Shown: piece by piece, positions 51,023-59,949 of the stretch
How the letters are laid out: every line of letters starts with the position of its first letter
Position numbering within the stretch: the stretch's first letter is position 1
NCBI RefSeq assembly: GCF_001420995.1
Contig: NZ_CP012184.1
Location: forward strand, 5,874,501-5,938,500
Origin: Pseudonocardia sp. EC080619-01
GTDB taxonomy: Bacteria; Actinomycetota; Actinomycetes; Mycobacteriales; Pseudonocardiaceae
Direction of reading: 5' to 3'
Length of the DNA stretch: 64,000 nt
Position numbers and translations under genes: made by a program
Notes under the pieces: generated by a model
The model's input: the letters and a program-made list of their open reading frames with translations, nothing else
Told to the model about the DNA's origin: nothing
Databases searched by the model: none

Positions 51023-51856
51023 GTGCGGATCCAGCTGCACGGACAGTTCGTGATCGAGAACGACAGCCCGGGTACGGACATTCGATTGCCCGGCCGGCGG
51101 GCTCGACTGCTCGTGGCCTATCTGGCCGCTCACGGATCGCAGGCCGTGGAGCGGTCGACGTTGATCGAGGCGCTGTGGTCGCCGGAACGTCCCTCCGCCG
51201 ATGCGGGGCGGGTGTTCGATCCGCTGCTGTCGAAGACGCGCGCCGCGGTCGCGCCCGCTGAGATCCGTGGTCGGGCCGGGCTGCGCCTGGTTCTGCCGTC
51301 GGGATCGTTGGTCGACGCCGATCGTGCGGCGGAGGCTCTGCATGACGCGGAGGCCGCGGCGAGCCGCGGTCAGTGGCGGCGAACGTGGGCGCAGGCGCTG
51401 AGCGCCATGTTCGTCACCCAGCGCCCGTTCCTCCCCGAAGTCGTCGCGCAGTGGGCCGAGCGGCGCCGCACCGAGGCTCGGGCCGCCCACGTCCGTGCCA
51501 CCGCGTGCTACACCGAGGCCTGTATCGAGCTGGGTGGTGCCGAGCTGGCCAGCGCGGAGCGCTGCGCGCGCCGACTGGTCGCGGCCGACCCCCTGGCCGA
51601 GCGCGGCTCTCTGCTTCTCATGCGTGCGGTGAATGCCCGTGGCGATCGGGCCGCGGCCCTGGCCGTGTTCGCCCAGTTGCACCGGACCCTGCGTGATGAG
51701 CTCGGGGTCTCACCGGGCCCGCAGGTGTCGGCCCTGCATCAGGCGCTGCTGGGTGACCCGCCGTCACAGCCTGGGCTGGTTCCCGAGCGCGGGCGGTGTG
51801 ACGACCCGGCAGCCCTACCGGGCGGCCCGGCTCGTCCGGACGATCTCCCGGGCTAG
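51023..51856 (+). CDS. SARP/AfsR-type regulator with a BTAD domain
   Basis: A 277-residue protein. Residues 1-90 form a winged helix (LHGQFVIENDSPGTDIRLPG, RRARLLVAYLAAHG, LIEALWSPERP). From about 100 to 260 the bacterial transcriptional activator domain follows, with TPR-like helices (AHVRATACYTEACIELGGAE, RGDRAAALAVFAQLHRTLRD, ELGVSPGPQVSALHQALLG). GTG 51023 gives the usual MRIQLHGQF start. No ATPase part is attached. SARPs activate secondary-metabolite operons, but none lies near, so the target is unclear. Confidence 0.85.
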   Translation: MRIQLHGQFVIENDSPGTDIRLPGRRARLLVAYLAAHGSQAVERSTLIEALWSPERPSADAGRVFDPLLSKTRAAVAPAEIRGRAGLRLVLPSGSLVDADRAAEALHDAEAAASRGQWRRTWAQALSAMFVTQRPFLPEVVAQWAERRRTEARAAHVRATACYTEACIELGGAELASAERCARRLVAADPLAERGSLLLMRAVNARGDRAAALAVFAQLHRTLRDELGVSPGPQVSALHQALLGDPPSQPGLVPERGRCDDPAALPGGPARPDDLPG

Positions 51857-52242
51857 AACGTCCACATCGGGCGGGCAGATGGCGGCACGGCCGGTCCTGT
51901 CTCCGGAACGGGAGGCTGCGGAGACCGGCCCCGGGTCCCTTGCCCGGTCGTGCCCACTCTGCCTGCCGGTCTCGCCACCGCGGATCGCCGGGACGAACAT
52001 GTGCGGGCGGCCGGGGATCCGGGTTCCGAGGTCGAGTCCCCGGCCGCAACGCGACCTCTGTGGATGGCCGCGGGGAGCAGTCTGTCGGGCGGCCGCTGCG
52101 ATGGTCACCCGCAAAATTGGCGGAATCGTGTCCACACCGCCTCCGCGCATCGTCAGGTACCGCTTGGCGGGACCTCGGTCGACCTGTGGACCATGCCACG
52201 GGCGTACTGCGCGGAGCACACCGCGACGGTTCGGCGGTCCAT
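51857..52242. other. Stretch without a convincing gene
   Basis: A minus-strand frame of about 100 codons (51815-52219) stays open and ends in CPPDVDVLAREIVRTSRAAR. It overlaps the SARP gene's 3' end, has no clear ribosome site and matches no family. A small hypothetical protein cannot be excluded. Confidence 0.3.
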
Positions 52243-53076
52243 TCAGCCCGATCGGCCCGGGCCGTGGGTGGCGTCGAGCTCGTCGGCCAGGTCGGGAGTG
52301 CTGATCCCGGGCCGGTGGGCGGCCCGCAGGTGCGCATAGAGCGTGGTGGTCGCGGCGATCCAGAAGGAGATGAGTGGAATCGTGAGCAGGCCGACCACGA
52401 GCTGGGAGACGACCATGCGCCCGTCGCCGGGATAGGCGCCCCAGCCGATTCCGCCGCCGACGACGACGGTGCCCAGTCCGTAGGCGACGCTGATCAGCAG
52501 CAGGAGCAGCAGCCGTCCGAGCACGCCGAGGAACTGCGGGTTCACCAGCGAGAACGTCCGGCTCAGGCCACCTCGCTCGATCGTGACCACCCCGAGCAGG
52601 GTCGCGGTGAACACGATCGACAGGTAGATGCCGGGGACGACGAGCAGCAGGTAGCCGATCGCGGTGCAGATCGCCGCGACCACGAGCCAGCCGATCAGGG
52701 GCAGCGCGCGGCGGGCGAGATGGACGAGGACCTCGCGCACGGTCCAGGGCCGGCCGGCGGCGTCACGGACGATCACGAACACCGACGCGGCGAGCCCGAC
52801 GGCGCCCAGCAGCGCGGCCACGACCTGGTAGGGGCCGGAGTCGAGCTGGAGGGGGTAGGCGAAGCCGAAGCGGGGCGCGGGGCTCGAGTCCGGGAAATGA
52901 CCCAGCGTGCCCGTCGCCGCGGCGACCGCCGCAGCCGGGACGAACACGAGGAGCTGGATCACGACGAGGGGGATCAGGCTCCGCCGGGTGGTGGCGCGGC
53001 TCTGCCGCAGCCATTCCCCCACCGAGCCGGCCACGAGCGGGTCGCCGGCAGACGCCGGCGCGGTCTGGTCGGCCAT
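52243..53076 (-). CDS. Multi-spanning membrane protein, unknown function
   Basis: A 277-residue protein with about six membrane helices: SLIPLVVIQLLVFVPAAAV, VVAALLGAVGLAASVFVIV, ALPLIGWLVVAAICTAIGY, LLLVVPGIYLSIVFTATLLG, LGRLLLLLLISVAYGLGTV and VVSQLVVGLLTIPLISFWIA. A VPGIYL motif like that of glycerophosphodiester phosphodiesterase membrane domains and DUF975 proteins is present. ATG 53076 is preferred (MADQTAPASAG) because the longer frame reaches into the opposite gene's promoter. Divergent from the DUF6226-like gene. Confidence 0.75.
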   Translation of the reverse strand: MADQTAPASAGDPLVAGSVGEWLRQSRATTRRSLIPLVVIQLLVFVPAAAVAAATGTLGHFPDSSPAPRFGFAYPLQLDSGPYQVVAALLGAVGLAASVFVIVRDAAGRPWTVREVLVHLARRALPLIGWLVVAAICTAIGYLLLVVPGIYLSIVFTATLLGVVTIERGGLSRTFSLVNPQFLGVLGRLLLLLLISVAYGLGTVVVGGGIGWGAYPGDGRMVVSQLVVGLLTIPLISFWIAATTTLYAHLRAAHRPGISTPDLADELDATHGPGRSG

Positions 53077-53177
53077 GTGCTGCAACGTATCCGGTTCCAG
53101 GACGCGCAGCGCGTCGTGGGAACCGTCCCGCCCGGAATCCGTGTGCGTCTCCCCCACCCGACAGACACGATGGGCCG

Positions 53178-53825
53178 ATGCCCGCCTACCAGCGCCCCGC
53201 CGTCGACGACCCCGCCTTCCGCGACGCGACAGGTGCCGTCATCGCCTACGGCGACCGCTGGGACCTCGAGGGCCCGCCCTCGGACACGTACTCGGTGACC
53301 ACCCATCCCGAGCGGTTCCGGCCGCTGCACACCGTGGCCGACGCCCTGATCGCCCACCTCACGGCCTCCTACGACGTCGAGGTGACCGGTGCAGCCCCCT
53401 CCACCGGTCCGCCGCGGGCAGGCCCCGAGATCGTCCGCACCACGACGCTGCGACCGCGTGATCCGCGGGCGGCGACGGTGGCCGTGGCGCACACGGCGTT
53501 CCCCGGCGTCGTCGTCCTCGCCGGAGCGCTGCTCGAGGCGACCCACCCGGTCTGCGGCTGCGACGCCTGCGACGAGACCTGGCAGACAGCGGCCGACGAC
53601 CTGGAGTGGCTGGTCGCGACGGTGACCGCGGGGCAGTTCGAGGAGTGGACGACCCACCGCGACGGGCACACGTGGGTGGGACACAGTCTCCGTGCCGACG
53701 GGCGGGCCTCCTCCGGCGAGACCGTCGCCGACGCGCTGTCCGCCGACCGGCTCCGGACTGCGCAGCAGGTCCTTCGGGGCCCTCGCTCCCGCTGGGCGGT
53801 GTGGCCGGCCCGCCCGGGCCGCTGA
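53178..53825 (+). CDS. DUF6226-like hypothetical protein
   Basis: A 215-residue protein with AYQRPAVDDPAFRDATGAVI, YSVTTHPERFRPLHTVADAL, and a CGCDACDETW motif near residue 132 that could bind a metal. It ends in a WTTHRDGHTWVGHSL segment. It resembles the actinobacterial DUF6226 family from memory. ATG 53178 starts it; no strong ribosome site. Role unknown, no operon partners. Confidence 0.7.
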   Translation: MPAYQRPAVDDPAFRDATGAVIAYGDRWDLEGPPSDTYSVTTHPERFRPLHTVADALIAHLTASYDVEVTGAAPSTGPPRAGPEIVRTTTLRPRDPRAATVAVAHTAFPGVVVLAGALLEATHPVCGCDACDETWQTAADDLEWLVATVTAGQFEEWTTHRDGHTWVGHSLRADGRASSGETVADALSADRLRTAQQVLRGPRSRWAVWPARPGR

Positions 53826-53958
53826 GGCGGTCCCGGATGCACGGTGCTCCCTCGGCCGGGTCAGCGTCGGGCGGGAGCTGCCCCCGGTGACACGGAGATG
53901 TCACCGGGGACGGTGGCGGGGCAGGCCCCCGGTCGGGACCGGGCCCCGGTTGTCCGGC

Positions 53959-55128
53959 TCAGGCGTGGGCGCCGGTGATCTCGTTCGGCGCCGCGGGCAG
54001 GGTCACCGAGTTCGCGACCTGTCCGGTGGCCAGGTCGATCGCGTGCAGCCGGCGCTGTGCGGGGTCGGTGACATACGCGGTGCCTCCGCGCACGAACAGC
54101 GCGGGACGCTCCTGCTGCCACTCCAGGGGCTCGTCCCACGCCTCGATCACCGGGATCGTGCGGGTGACGGTGCCGGCTGCGGGATCGATCTGGTGGATCC
54201 GGCCGTCGGTTCCCAGCACCAGTGCCTCGCCCCGTGGCCCGCGGGCCAGGGAGCGGAAGGTGTAGCTGGTTCCGAGGTCGACCAGTGTGAGCTGGTTGGT
54301 CCGGGTGTCGATCAGGGAGACCTGGGTGGGGCGCTCCAGCTCGGCGTCCTCGTCCTGCTTGTAGTCGCCGAGTGTGACCGGGGAGGCGTCGGAGCCCGCC
54401 TGGTTGCCGATGCGGCCGTAGGGGGTCGGGCTGTCGATCTTGGTGATCGCGCCGTCGCGGTAGACGAGTGCGCCGGTCTCGCATCCGATGACGACGGCCT
54501 CGCCCGAGGCGGTGGCCTCGCCGTGGACGCCGGGGCAGTCCTCGTTGCGGGCGATCTCGTTGCGGTCGGCGTCGAGGACGACGATGCCGGGCCGTTCCTC
54601 CTCGTTGCCCAGGGTGGTGACGAGCTCGCCGCCGGACAACTCGACGGCCACCCCGTGGTGTGCCTCGGGCGAGTCGTAGGTGTCGGCGGCGTCGGGCCCC
54701 TGGGTGATGGCGGTGGTGTCGAGGCTGGTGACCTGTCCGGTGCCGTCGGCGAACAGCACGGTGCGCCCGTCGTGGTTGACGACGTGGCCGGGTTTGGGCG
54801 CGGGGTACTCGACGTCGGTGAGGGTGCCGGCGCCCATGTCGAGCACGCGGAATCCGGTGGTGGTCGAGACCAGCGCGTGGCGGTCGTCGGCGACGGCGTT
54901 GAGGCGGTTGAACCCGGGCAGCTCGATCTGGTTGCGCAGTTCCAGGGTGGTGCCGTCGAGGATGTAGATCCCGCCGTCGTGGGTCAGGGCGAGGGGTTCG
55001 GCGACGGTGGCCGGTGGCAGTTCGGCGGTCGATCCACCGGAGCCGCAGGCGGACAGGGCCAGCGCGGCCACGGTGAGCGTGGACAGCGCGACGGCGGTTC
55101 GTGCGCGTGGCCGGGTGCGGGGCGTCAT
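53959..55128 (-). CDS. aztD: AztD-like zinc metallochaperone lipoprotein
   Basis: A 389-residue lipoprotein: signal peptide with lipobox LALSAC, then a beta-propeller with AztD text (LTHDGGIYILDGTTLELRNQ, DEDCPGVHGE-like ARNEDCPGVHGEATA, YGRIGNQAGSDASPV, YVTDPAQRRLHAID). AztD passes zinc to AztC outside the membrane (shown for Paracoccus). Unusually, the stretch after FRVLDMG goes straight to TLTDVEYPAPKPGHVV and lacks the HGDHxHYY segment I remember from other members. The second AztD-like protein at 56144 has that segment. Confidence 0.85.
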   Translation of the reverse strand: MTPRTRPRARTAVALSTLTVAALALSACGSGGSTAELPPATVAEPLALTHDGGIYILDGTTLELRNQIELPGFNRLNAVADDRHALVSTTTGFRVLDMGAGTLTDVEYPAPKPGHVVNHDGRTVLFADGTGQVTSLDTTAITQGPDAADTYDSPEAHHGVAVELSGGELVTTLGNEEERPGIVVLDADRNEIARNEDCPGVHGEATASGEAVVIGCETGALVYRDGAITKIDSPTPYGRIGNQAGSDASPVTLGDYKQDEDAELERPTQVSLIDTRTNQLTLVDLGTSYTFRSLARGPRGEALVLGTDGRIHQIDPAAGTVTRTIPVIEAWDEPLEWQQERPALFVRGGTAYVTDPAQRRLHAIDLATGQVANSVTLPAAPNEITGAHA

Positions 55129-55232
55129 GGGGATGAACCTCTTCCTGGTGGGTCGGTGCAGTGCGATCAGGGCGGCACCGTCGATGCGGTGCTGTCGGTG
55201 CTGTCGGTGCTGTGCTTCGGATGCGGTGCGCT

Positions 55233-56147
55233 CTAGCCCCGGAGGCCGTCCCGGATGGCGGTGGTGTTGGAGCGCATGAGGTCGAGGTAGGTCTCGGCAC
55301 CGGAGCCGGGGCGGCTCAGCGACTCGGAGAACAGAGGGACGACCTCGACGTCCACGCCGGCCTGCTCGGCGAGCACGCGGGCGAGCCGGTCGGGTTGCGA
55401 GGAGTCGGCGAAGATCGTGGGGACGCCGGCGGCACGGATCGTGTCGGCCAGTCCGCTGAGGTCCGAGGCGCTGGGTGAGGCCAGGGTCGTGCCGCTGGGC
55501 AGCACGGCTCCGACGATGTCGAACTCGTAGCGTCCGGCCAGGTAGCCGAACACGTGGTGGTTGGTGACGAGCTTGCGCCGCTCGGGTGGGAGCGGCGCGA
55601 ACGCTGCGGTCATGTCGCGGTCCAGCGTGGTGAGCCGCTCGGCGTAGCGCTCGGTGTTGGCCTCGACGGCGGCGGCGTCGATCCCGTCGACGTGGGTGAT
55701 CACCTCCGCGGCGATCTGTCGTGTCGCGTCGCGCACCCGTAGCGGGTCGGTCCAGAAGTGCGGGTCGAGCTGGCCGTCGCTGTCCCCGGAGACGTACGGG
55801 ATCGGGTCGACCCGCTCCCCCACCGCGAGCTCGGGGGTGCCCGCGTCGGCCGCGGCGTGCACGTTGCGGCTCACGCCCTCCTCGAGTCCGAGTCCATTGT
55901 GGATGATCAGTCCGGCCTGCTCCATGCGCGCGGCGTCCTGCGCGGAGATCCCGAACGAGTGCGGGTCGGCGTCGGGTTTCATCAGCACGGTGATCTCGGC
56001 CTGGTCGCCGACCACGTTGCGGGTGATGTCGCCGAGGATGTTGGTGGTGACCACGATCCCGTCGCGCTGCGGTGCCGCGCCCCCGCATCCGGTCGCGACC
56101 AGCGCGACGACGAGAGCGAGCAGGATCGGGAGTCGCGCCCGGCTCAT
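55233..56147 (-). CDS. aztC: Zinc ABC importer substrate-binding protein AztC
   Basis: A 304-residue cluster A-I binding lipoprotein (lipobox VATGC). Zinc ligands can be placed in DADPHSFGIS (His), LDPHFWTDP (His), TNHHVFGYLA (His) and the ADSSQPD region (acidic). No long His-rich loop is present, as in AztC and unlike ZnuA. ATG 56147 overlaps the stop of the second AztD-like gene as ATGA. It feeds zinc to the AztB/AztA importer. Confidence 0.9.
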   Translation of the reverse strand: MSRARLPILLALVVALVATGCGGAAPQRDGIVVTTNILGDITRNVVGDQAEITVLMKPDADPHSFGISAQDAARMEQAGLIIHNGLGLEEGVSRNVHAAADAGTPELAVGERVDPIPYVSGDSDGQLDPHFWTDPLRVRDATRQIAAEVITHVDGIDAAAVEANTERYAERLTTLDRDMTAAFAPLPPERRKLVTNHHVFGYLAGRYEFDIVGAVLPSGTTLASPSASDLSGLADTIRAAGVPTIFADSSQPDRLARVLAEQAGVDVEVVPLFSESLSRPGSGAETYLDLMRSNTTAIRDGLRG

Positions 56148-57403
56148 CGGCCGGTCTCGATCATGAAGCCGGCCCGGCCGGGGACCTGCAGGGTGCGCGC
56201 CACGCGCAGGCCGTCGCCGTGGTCGATCTCGTGGACCGTCGAGCCCGACGGGTCGTTGATGTAGGCGCGCCCGGTGTCGATCTCGATGCGCACCTGCCCG
56301 TCGCCACCGGTCGCCGCCGCTGCGGACAGCAGCGGGCGCTGTGCCTGGCGGCGGCCGTCGGCGGGATCGAAGGCACGCAGCACTCCGTCCCGCCCCAGGG
56401 CGAGCAGCGGGCCACGTTCGCCGACGGTGTTGACCGCGACGGCCGGTCCGGTCGCGACACGGGTCCACGTCCGGCGGCCGAGGTCGAGCGACCACGCCCC
56501 CTGCTCGCCCGCCGGTGCGGCCAGGGTGGAGCTGCCGGGACGGGAGGCGAACGCGCGGGCCCGCTGGTCGTCGTCGACCGGTTCCGGATAGGGGATCCGG
56601 GTTCCGCTGAAGACGCCGTCGTCCTCGGAGACGAGCAGCGCGCCGTCGGCGCAGCCGAACACCGCACCTCGGCGGGTCACCGCCTGGCCGTCGAGGTCGG
56701 GACAGGGTTCGGTGATCGTCGCGACCTCGGCTCCGGTCCGGTCGCGCACCGCGACCCGGTCCGGGGTCGGCGATCCGGGCGACGAGGTCGCCACGAGTAC
56801 GTGTCCGGCGAGCGGCACACCGGCTCCGGTGCCGGCGGGCACGGGCGGGCCGGCGGTGATCTCACCGCGCTCGAGCGCGGCCCGGTCGAGGACGGTCGAC
56901 GGTCCGGTGTCGGAGGAGACGACCGTCGTGGAGCCGTCGCTCTCGGCGGTGACGGGCACCGCACCCGGACCTGCGCCCGGTTCCGGGGCCGGGAGGGCTC
57001 CGACCTCGGCGATCTCCGTGCGGTAGTAGTGCACGTGGTCGCCGTGATCGACCTTCCAGGCGCCGCTGTCGATGATCCGGGTCGAGTCGTCGGCCCCGGT
57101 GACGTATCCGAAGCGGCCGTCGCCGAGCAGTGCGCGCGGGCCGGGAACGGTGCCTGCCGGGGTGGTCTGCTCGGTGAGCAGGTCGAGCACGGTGACGGCT
57201 CCGGAACCGGGGTCGGCGACGATCAGCCGGGTCTGGGCCTCGGCGGTCTCCTCTGCCCCTTCGACGTAGCCGTGCGGAACCTCCTCGGCCGGTGGTGGTG
57301 GGGCGCCCGCGCATCCGGACGCGAGGACGGAGAGGAGTGCGATCCCGAGGAGCACGGGACGGTGGGTGGCGCCACGGAGGTGGCGCGGTCGTCGTTCGGT
57401 CAT
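56144..57403 (-). CDS. Second AztD-like lipoprotein with a HGDHVHYY motif
   Basis: A 419-residue lipoprotein (lipobox VLASGC at the end of the signal peptide). It follows the AztD propeller plan (LIVADPGSGAVTVLDLLTEQ, GRAYINDPSGSTVHEIDHGD). It has the metal-binding text DHGDHVHYYRTEIAEV that the AztD at 53959 lacks. Similarity to the other is otherwise weak. The start ATG 57403 overlaps the permease stop as TGATG. It probably stores or hands over zinc next to AztC. Confidence 0.82.
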   Translation of the reverse strand: MTERRPRHLRGATHRPVLLGIALLSVLASGCAGAPPPPAEEVPHGYVEGAEETAEAQTRLIVADPGSGAVTVLDLLTEQTTPAGTVPGPRALLGDGRFGYVTGADDSTRIIDSGAWKVDHGDHVHYYRTEIAEVGALPAPEPGAGPGAVPVTAESDGSTTVVSSDTGPSTVLDRAALERGEITAGPPVPAGTGAGVPLAGHVLVATSSPGSPTPDRVAVRDRTGAEVATITEPCPDLDGQAVTRRGAVFGCADGALLVSEDDGVFSGTRIPYPEPVDDDQRARAFASRPGSSTLAAPAGEQGAWSLDLGRRTWTRVATGPAVAVNTVGERGPLLALGRDGVLRAFDPADGRRQAQRPLLSAAAATGGDGQVRIEIDTGRAYINDPSGSTVHEIDHGDGLRVARTLQVPGRAGFMIETGR

Positions 57404-58275
57404 CAGGGCGTGCGGTTCTCGACAATCTCCGCGGGCGATGCCGCGGTCGGTGTGGCGCGTCGCCGGGACCGGACGGCCGCGGCGAGCGAGGACAGGGCGA
57501 ACAGGGCGACGGCGGTGGCGGCGACGGTGGCACCGGCCGCGGTCCCGGCGTGCCAGGAGACGAGCAGCCCGATGGCGTTGGCCAGCACCCCGAGCAGCAC
57601 CGCCGAGACGACCACGACAGGGATGCGCCGGGCCCAGAGCACCGCCGCCGCGGGCGGGGCGATGAGCAGTGCGAACACCAGCAGCGTTCCGACCACCCGG
57701 AACGACGACACGATCGCGATCGTGATCAGCACCAGCAGCAGGCCGTGTGCCAGGTCCGGCCGCAGACCGAGCGTGTGTGCCTTGCGGACGTCGAAGGCGA
57801 GCGCGACGAAGGCGCGGTGACCGCCCACCCCGACGACGAGCGTCACCAGCGCTGCGATCACGAGTTGCCAGAGCTCGCGCGGCCCGACCGCCAGCACGTC
57901 GCCGAACAGGAAGCCGGTGAGATCGACCGCGAACGACGCCGACGACGACACGATGATCACGCCGGTGGCGAGCATCCCGACGAACAGCAGGCCGATCGCG
58001 GTGTCCTGGGACAGCCGCCGCGACCGGCCCAGCGCGGTGACCCCCGCCGTCATGACGATGGCGCTGGCCACTGCTCCGACGACCAGGTCGACGCCTGCGA
58101 GCGAGGCCAGCGCCACCCCCGGCAGCAGACCGTGCGACATCGCGTCGCCGAGGAATGCCATCCCGCGCAGCACGACCCAGGTGCCGGCGATCGCGCAGAC
58201 GACCGACACGAGCACCCCGGCGAGGAAAGCCCGTTGTACGAAACCCACCGCGAACGGCTCCAGTATCCAGTCCAT
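57403..58275 (-). CDS. aztB: Zinc ABC importer permease AztB
   Basis: A 290-residue permease of the ZnuB/MntB family with about eight helices. GMAFLGDAMSHGLLPGVALA is the landmark region at residue 38; GATVAATAVALFALSSLAAAV is near the end. ATG 58275 lies 26 bp from the Zur-like box, so the permease operon (permease, AztD-like, AztC, then AztD) is under the same control as the divergent ATPase. Confidence 0.9.
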   Translation of the reverse strand: MDWILEPFAVGFVQRAFLAGVLVSVVCAIAGTWVVLRGMAFLGDAMSHGLLPGVALASLAGVDLVVGAVASAIVMTAGVTALGRSRRLSQDTAIGLLFVGMLATGVIIVSSSASFAVDLTGFLFGDVLAVGPRELWQLVIAALVTLVVGVGGHRAFVALAFDVRKAHTLGLRPDLAHGLLLVLITIAIVSSFRVVGTLLVFALLIAPPAAAVLWARRIPVVVVSAVLLGVLANAIGLLVSWHAGTAAGATVAATAVALFALSSLAAAVRSRRRATPTAASPAEIVENRTP

Positions 58276-58300
58276 GACGAGGCGGTACGGTATACGTAAT

Positions 58301-58313
58301 GAGAACGGTTATC
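58301..58313. promoter_or_regulatory. Zur-like box in the divergent zinc-importer promoter
   Basis: GAGAACGGTTATC is a near-palindrome (10 of 13 positions) of the GAnAACnGTTnTC type found in actinobacterial Zur sites. It fills most of the 39 bp between the permease and ATPase start codons, and an AT-rich TATACGTAAT that could be a -10 element precedes it. Zinc-loaded Zur would shut both operons. Confidence 0.7.
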
Positions 58314-58314
58314 G

Positions 58315-58965
58315 ATGTTTTGTGACTCTGGCGACGGACGAGCCGCGGTCGAGCTCGACGACGTCGCCGTCGGCTATCCCGGGCGCGTCGTCCTGTCGGC
58401 GGTGAGTGCGACGATCCCGGCCGGTGCGACCACCGCGATCGTGGGCGCCAACGGCAGTGGGAAGTCCACGCTGCTCGACGCGATCGCGGGCGTACGCCCG
58501 GTGCTGTCCGGGTCGCTGGTGCGGTCCTCGCGTGCGCGTCCGGCCTATGTGACCCAGCGCAGCGATGTCTCCGACACTCTCCCGATGACGGTCCGGGCGA
58601 CCGTCGAGATGGGACGGTGGGCCCGGCGCGGGCCCTGGCGGCGGCTCACCGGCGCCGACCGCGAGATCGTCGCCGACTGCCTGCACCGGCTGGGGCTGAC
58701 GTCACTGGCCGATCAGCCGGTCGGTTCGCTCTCGGGTGGGCAGCGACAGCGGACCCTGCTCGCGCAGGGGCTGGCGCAGCGCTCGGATCTGCTCCTGCTC
58801 GACGAGGCCGAGACGGGCCTCGACGGCTCGGCGCAGGAGCTGATCGAAGGAGCACTCGACGACGCACGCCGTGACGGCGTCACGGTCGTGCGGATCACCC
58901 ACGACCCGTCGACGGCCCGGCGCAGTGATCACTGTCTGACCGTGGGCGATGGAGGTCTCCGGTGA
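58315..58965 (+). CDS. aztA: Zinc ABC importer ATPase AztA
   Basis: A 216-residue ABC ATPase with Walker A GANGSGKST (residues 44-52), Q-loop VTQRSDV, signature LSGGQRQR, Walker B LLLLDEAETGLDG and switch His in ITHDPS. It is short for the family, lacking the usual C-terminal extension. ATG 58315 begins just 1 bp after the Zur-like site, so the transcript must have almost no leader. It couples with the permease gene on the other strand. Confidence 0.9.
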   Translation: MFCDSGDGRAAVELDDVAVGYPGRVVLSAVSATIPAGATTAIVGANGSGKSTLLDAIAGVRPVLSGSLVRSSRARPAYVTQRSDVSDTLPMTVRATVEMGRWARRGPWRRLTGADREIVADCLHRLGLTSLADQPVGSLSGGQRQRTLLAQGLAQRSDLLLLDEAETGLDGSAQELIEGALDDARRDGVTVVRITHDPSTARRSDHCLTVGDGGLR

Positions 58966-59783
58966 CCGTCGACGTGTCGAGCTACTTCGACGAGGGCAGT
59001 GATCGGTTCGCCGGTTGGACGTCGGCGCTGTGGGACGTGCACGGCGCGACCCTGGTGGCGGCGGCTGCGCCGCGACCCGGCGAGCGGGTGCTCGACGCCT
59101 GCTGCGGTGGTGGCTCGTCGGCCCTGCCGGCCGCCCGCGCCGTCGGTCCCTCGGGGCGCGTCCACGGTGTCGACCTCGCCGGGGGGCTGCTGGCCACCGC
59201 CCGGGCCCGGGCCACCGATGCCGGGCTGGGCAACGTCGAATTCGCCTCTGCCGACGTCGCCGGATGGCCGCAGGGCGACTACGACGCCGTCCTGTGCGGC
59301 TTCGGGGTGTTCTTCCTGCCCGACATGGACGCCGGCACCGATCATCTGGTCGGACTGCTCCGCGACGGTGGACGGTTCGCGATGACCTGCTGGCCGACCG
59401 GGAGCCTGGAGGCGGTGTTCGGGCCGTTCTTCGCCGCGGTCGGGCGACACCGCCCGGACCTGCTCGACGTCCCGACGCCGCAGTTCGCGGCGAACTCGGA
59501 GCGTCTGCAGACCGAGCAGGCTCTGCGCGCCTGGCTCACCGCCCGCGGTCTCGGCGGACTGCGGATCCGGCGCAGTGAGCTCGACATCCCGATCGACGCC
59601 GATCGGGGCTGGGACTTCCTGCACAGTGGCCCGGTCCGGTCGGTGCTGGGGGGTGTCGAGCAGGACGTCGTCGACGAGATCCGCCGGTCGTTCCACGACA
59701 TGATCATCGCCGAGGGCATCACCACGCTGCAGGCTCCGTGCCTGGTCGCGACCGGCGCCCTCGACCGAGCACCCGAGCGGTGA
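58962..59783 (+). CDS. Class I SAM-dependent methyltransferase
   Basis: A 273-residue methyltransferase of the UbiE type: VLDACCGGGSSALPAARAVG, GVDLAGGLLATARARA, FASADVAGWPQGDYDAVLCG. The double Cys in DACCGGG is less common. GTG 58962 overlaps the zinc ATPase stop as GTGA, so it is translated with the Zur-controlled gene and may respond to zinc shortage. Substrate unknown. It is an unusual partner for a zinc importer. Confidence 0.87.
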   Translation: MTVDVSSYFDEGSDRFAGWTSALWDVHGATLVAAAAPRPGERVLDACCGGGSSALPAARAVGPSGRVHGVDLAGGLLATARARATDAGLGNVEFASADVAGWPQGDYDAVLCGFGVFFLPDMDAGTDHLVGLLRDGGRFAMTCWPTGSLEAVFGPFFAAVGRHRPDLLDVPTPQFAANSERLQTEQALRAWLTARGLGGLRIRRSELDIPIDADRGWDFLHSGPVRSVLGGVEQDVVDEIRRSFHDMIIAEGITTLQAPCLVATGALDRAPER

Positions 59784-59859
59784 TCGACCGCCCGAACCGA
59801 CAGCCACCGACGCGTCGACCGGCGACGCCGGTGGGAGCCGGGTGCCGGGGCGGCCGCGC

Positions 59860-59949
59860 CGGTCCCGGCCCGTGTGCGCGCATCAGCCGCTCGACGGTGC
59901 AGCGGGCGATGGGGACGCCGGGACGATTCACGGCGTCATCGCTCGGCAC
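59860..59949 (-). mobile_element. IS3-family transposase remnant
   Basis: About 25 codons read NRPGVPIARCTVERLMRAHG, matching the helix before the DDE core of IS3 OrfB transposases. The reading degenerates immediately on both sides. No inverted repeats or second ORF remain. It ends at the YdcF-like gene's stop codon, so an insertion here has decayed. Confidence 0.65.

Noticed and set aside
52243-53157. Longer start (27 residues upstream) for the membrane protein
   Set aside because: The extra text is Arg/Asp-rich and enters the opposite gene's promoter. MADQTAP fits better.
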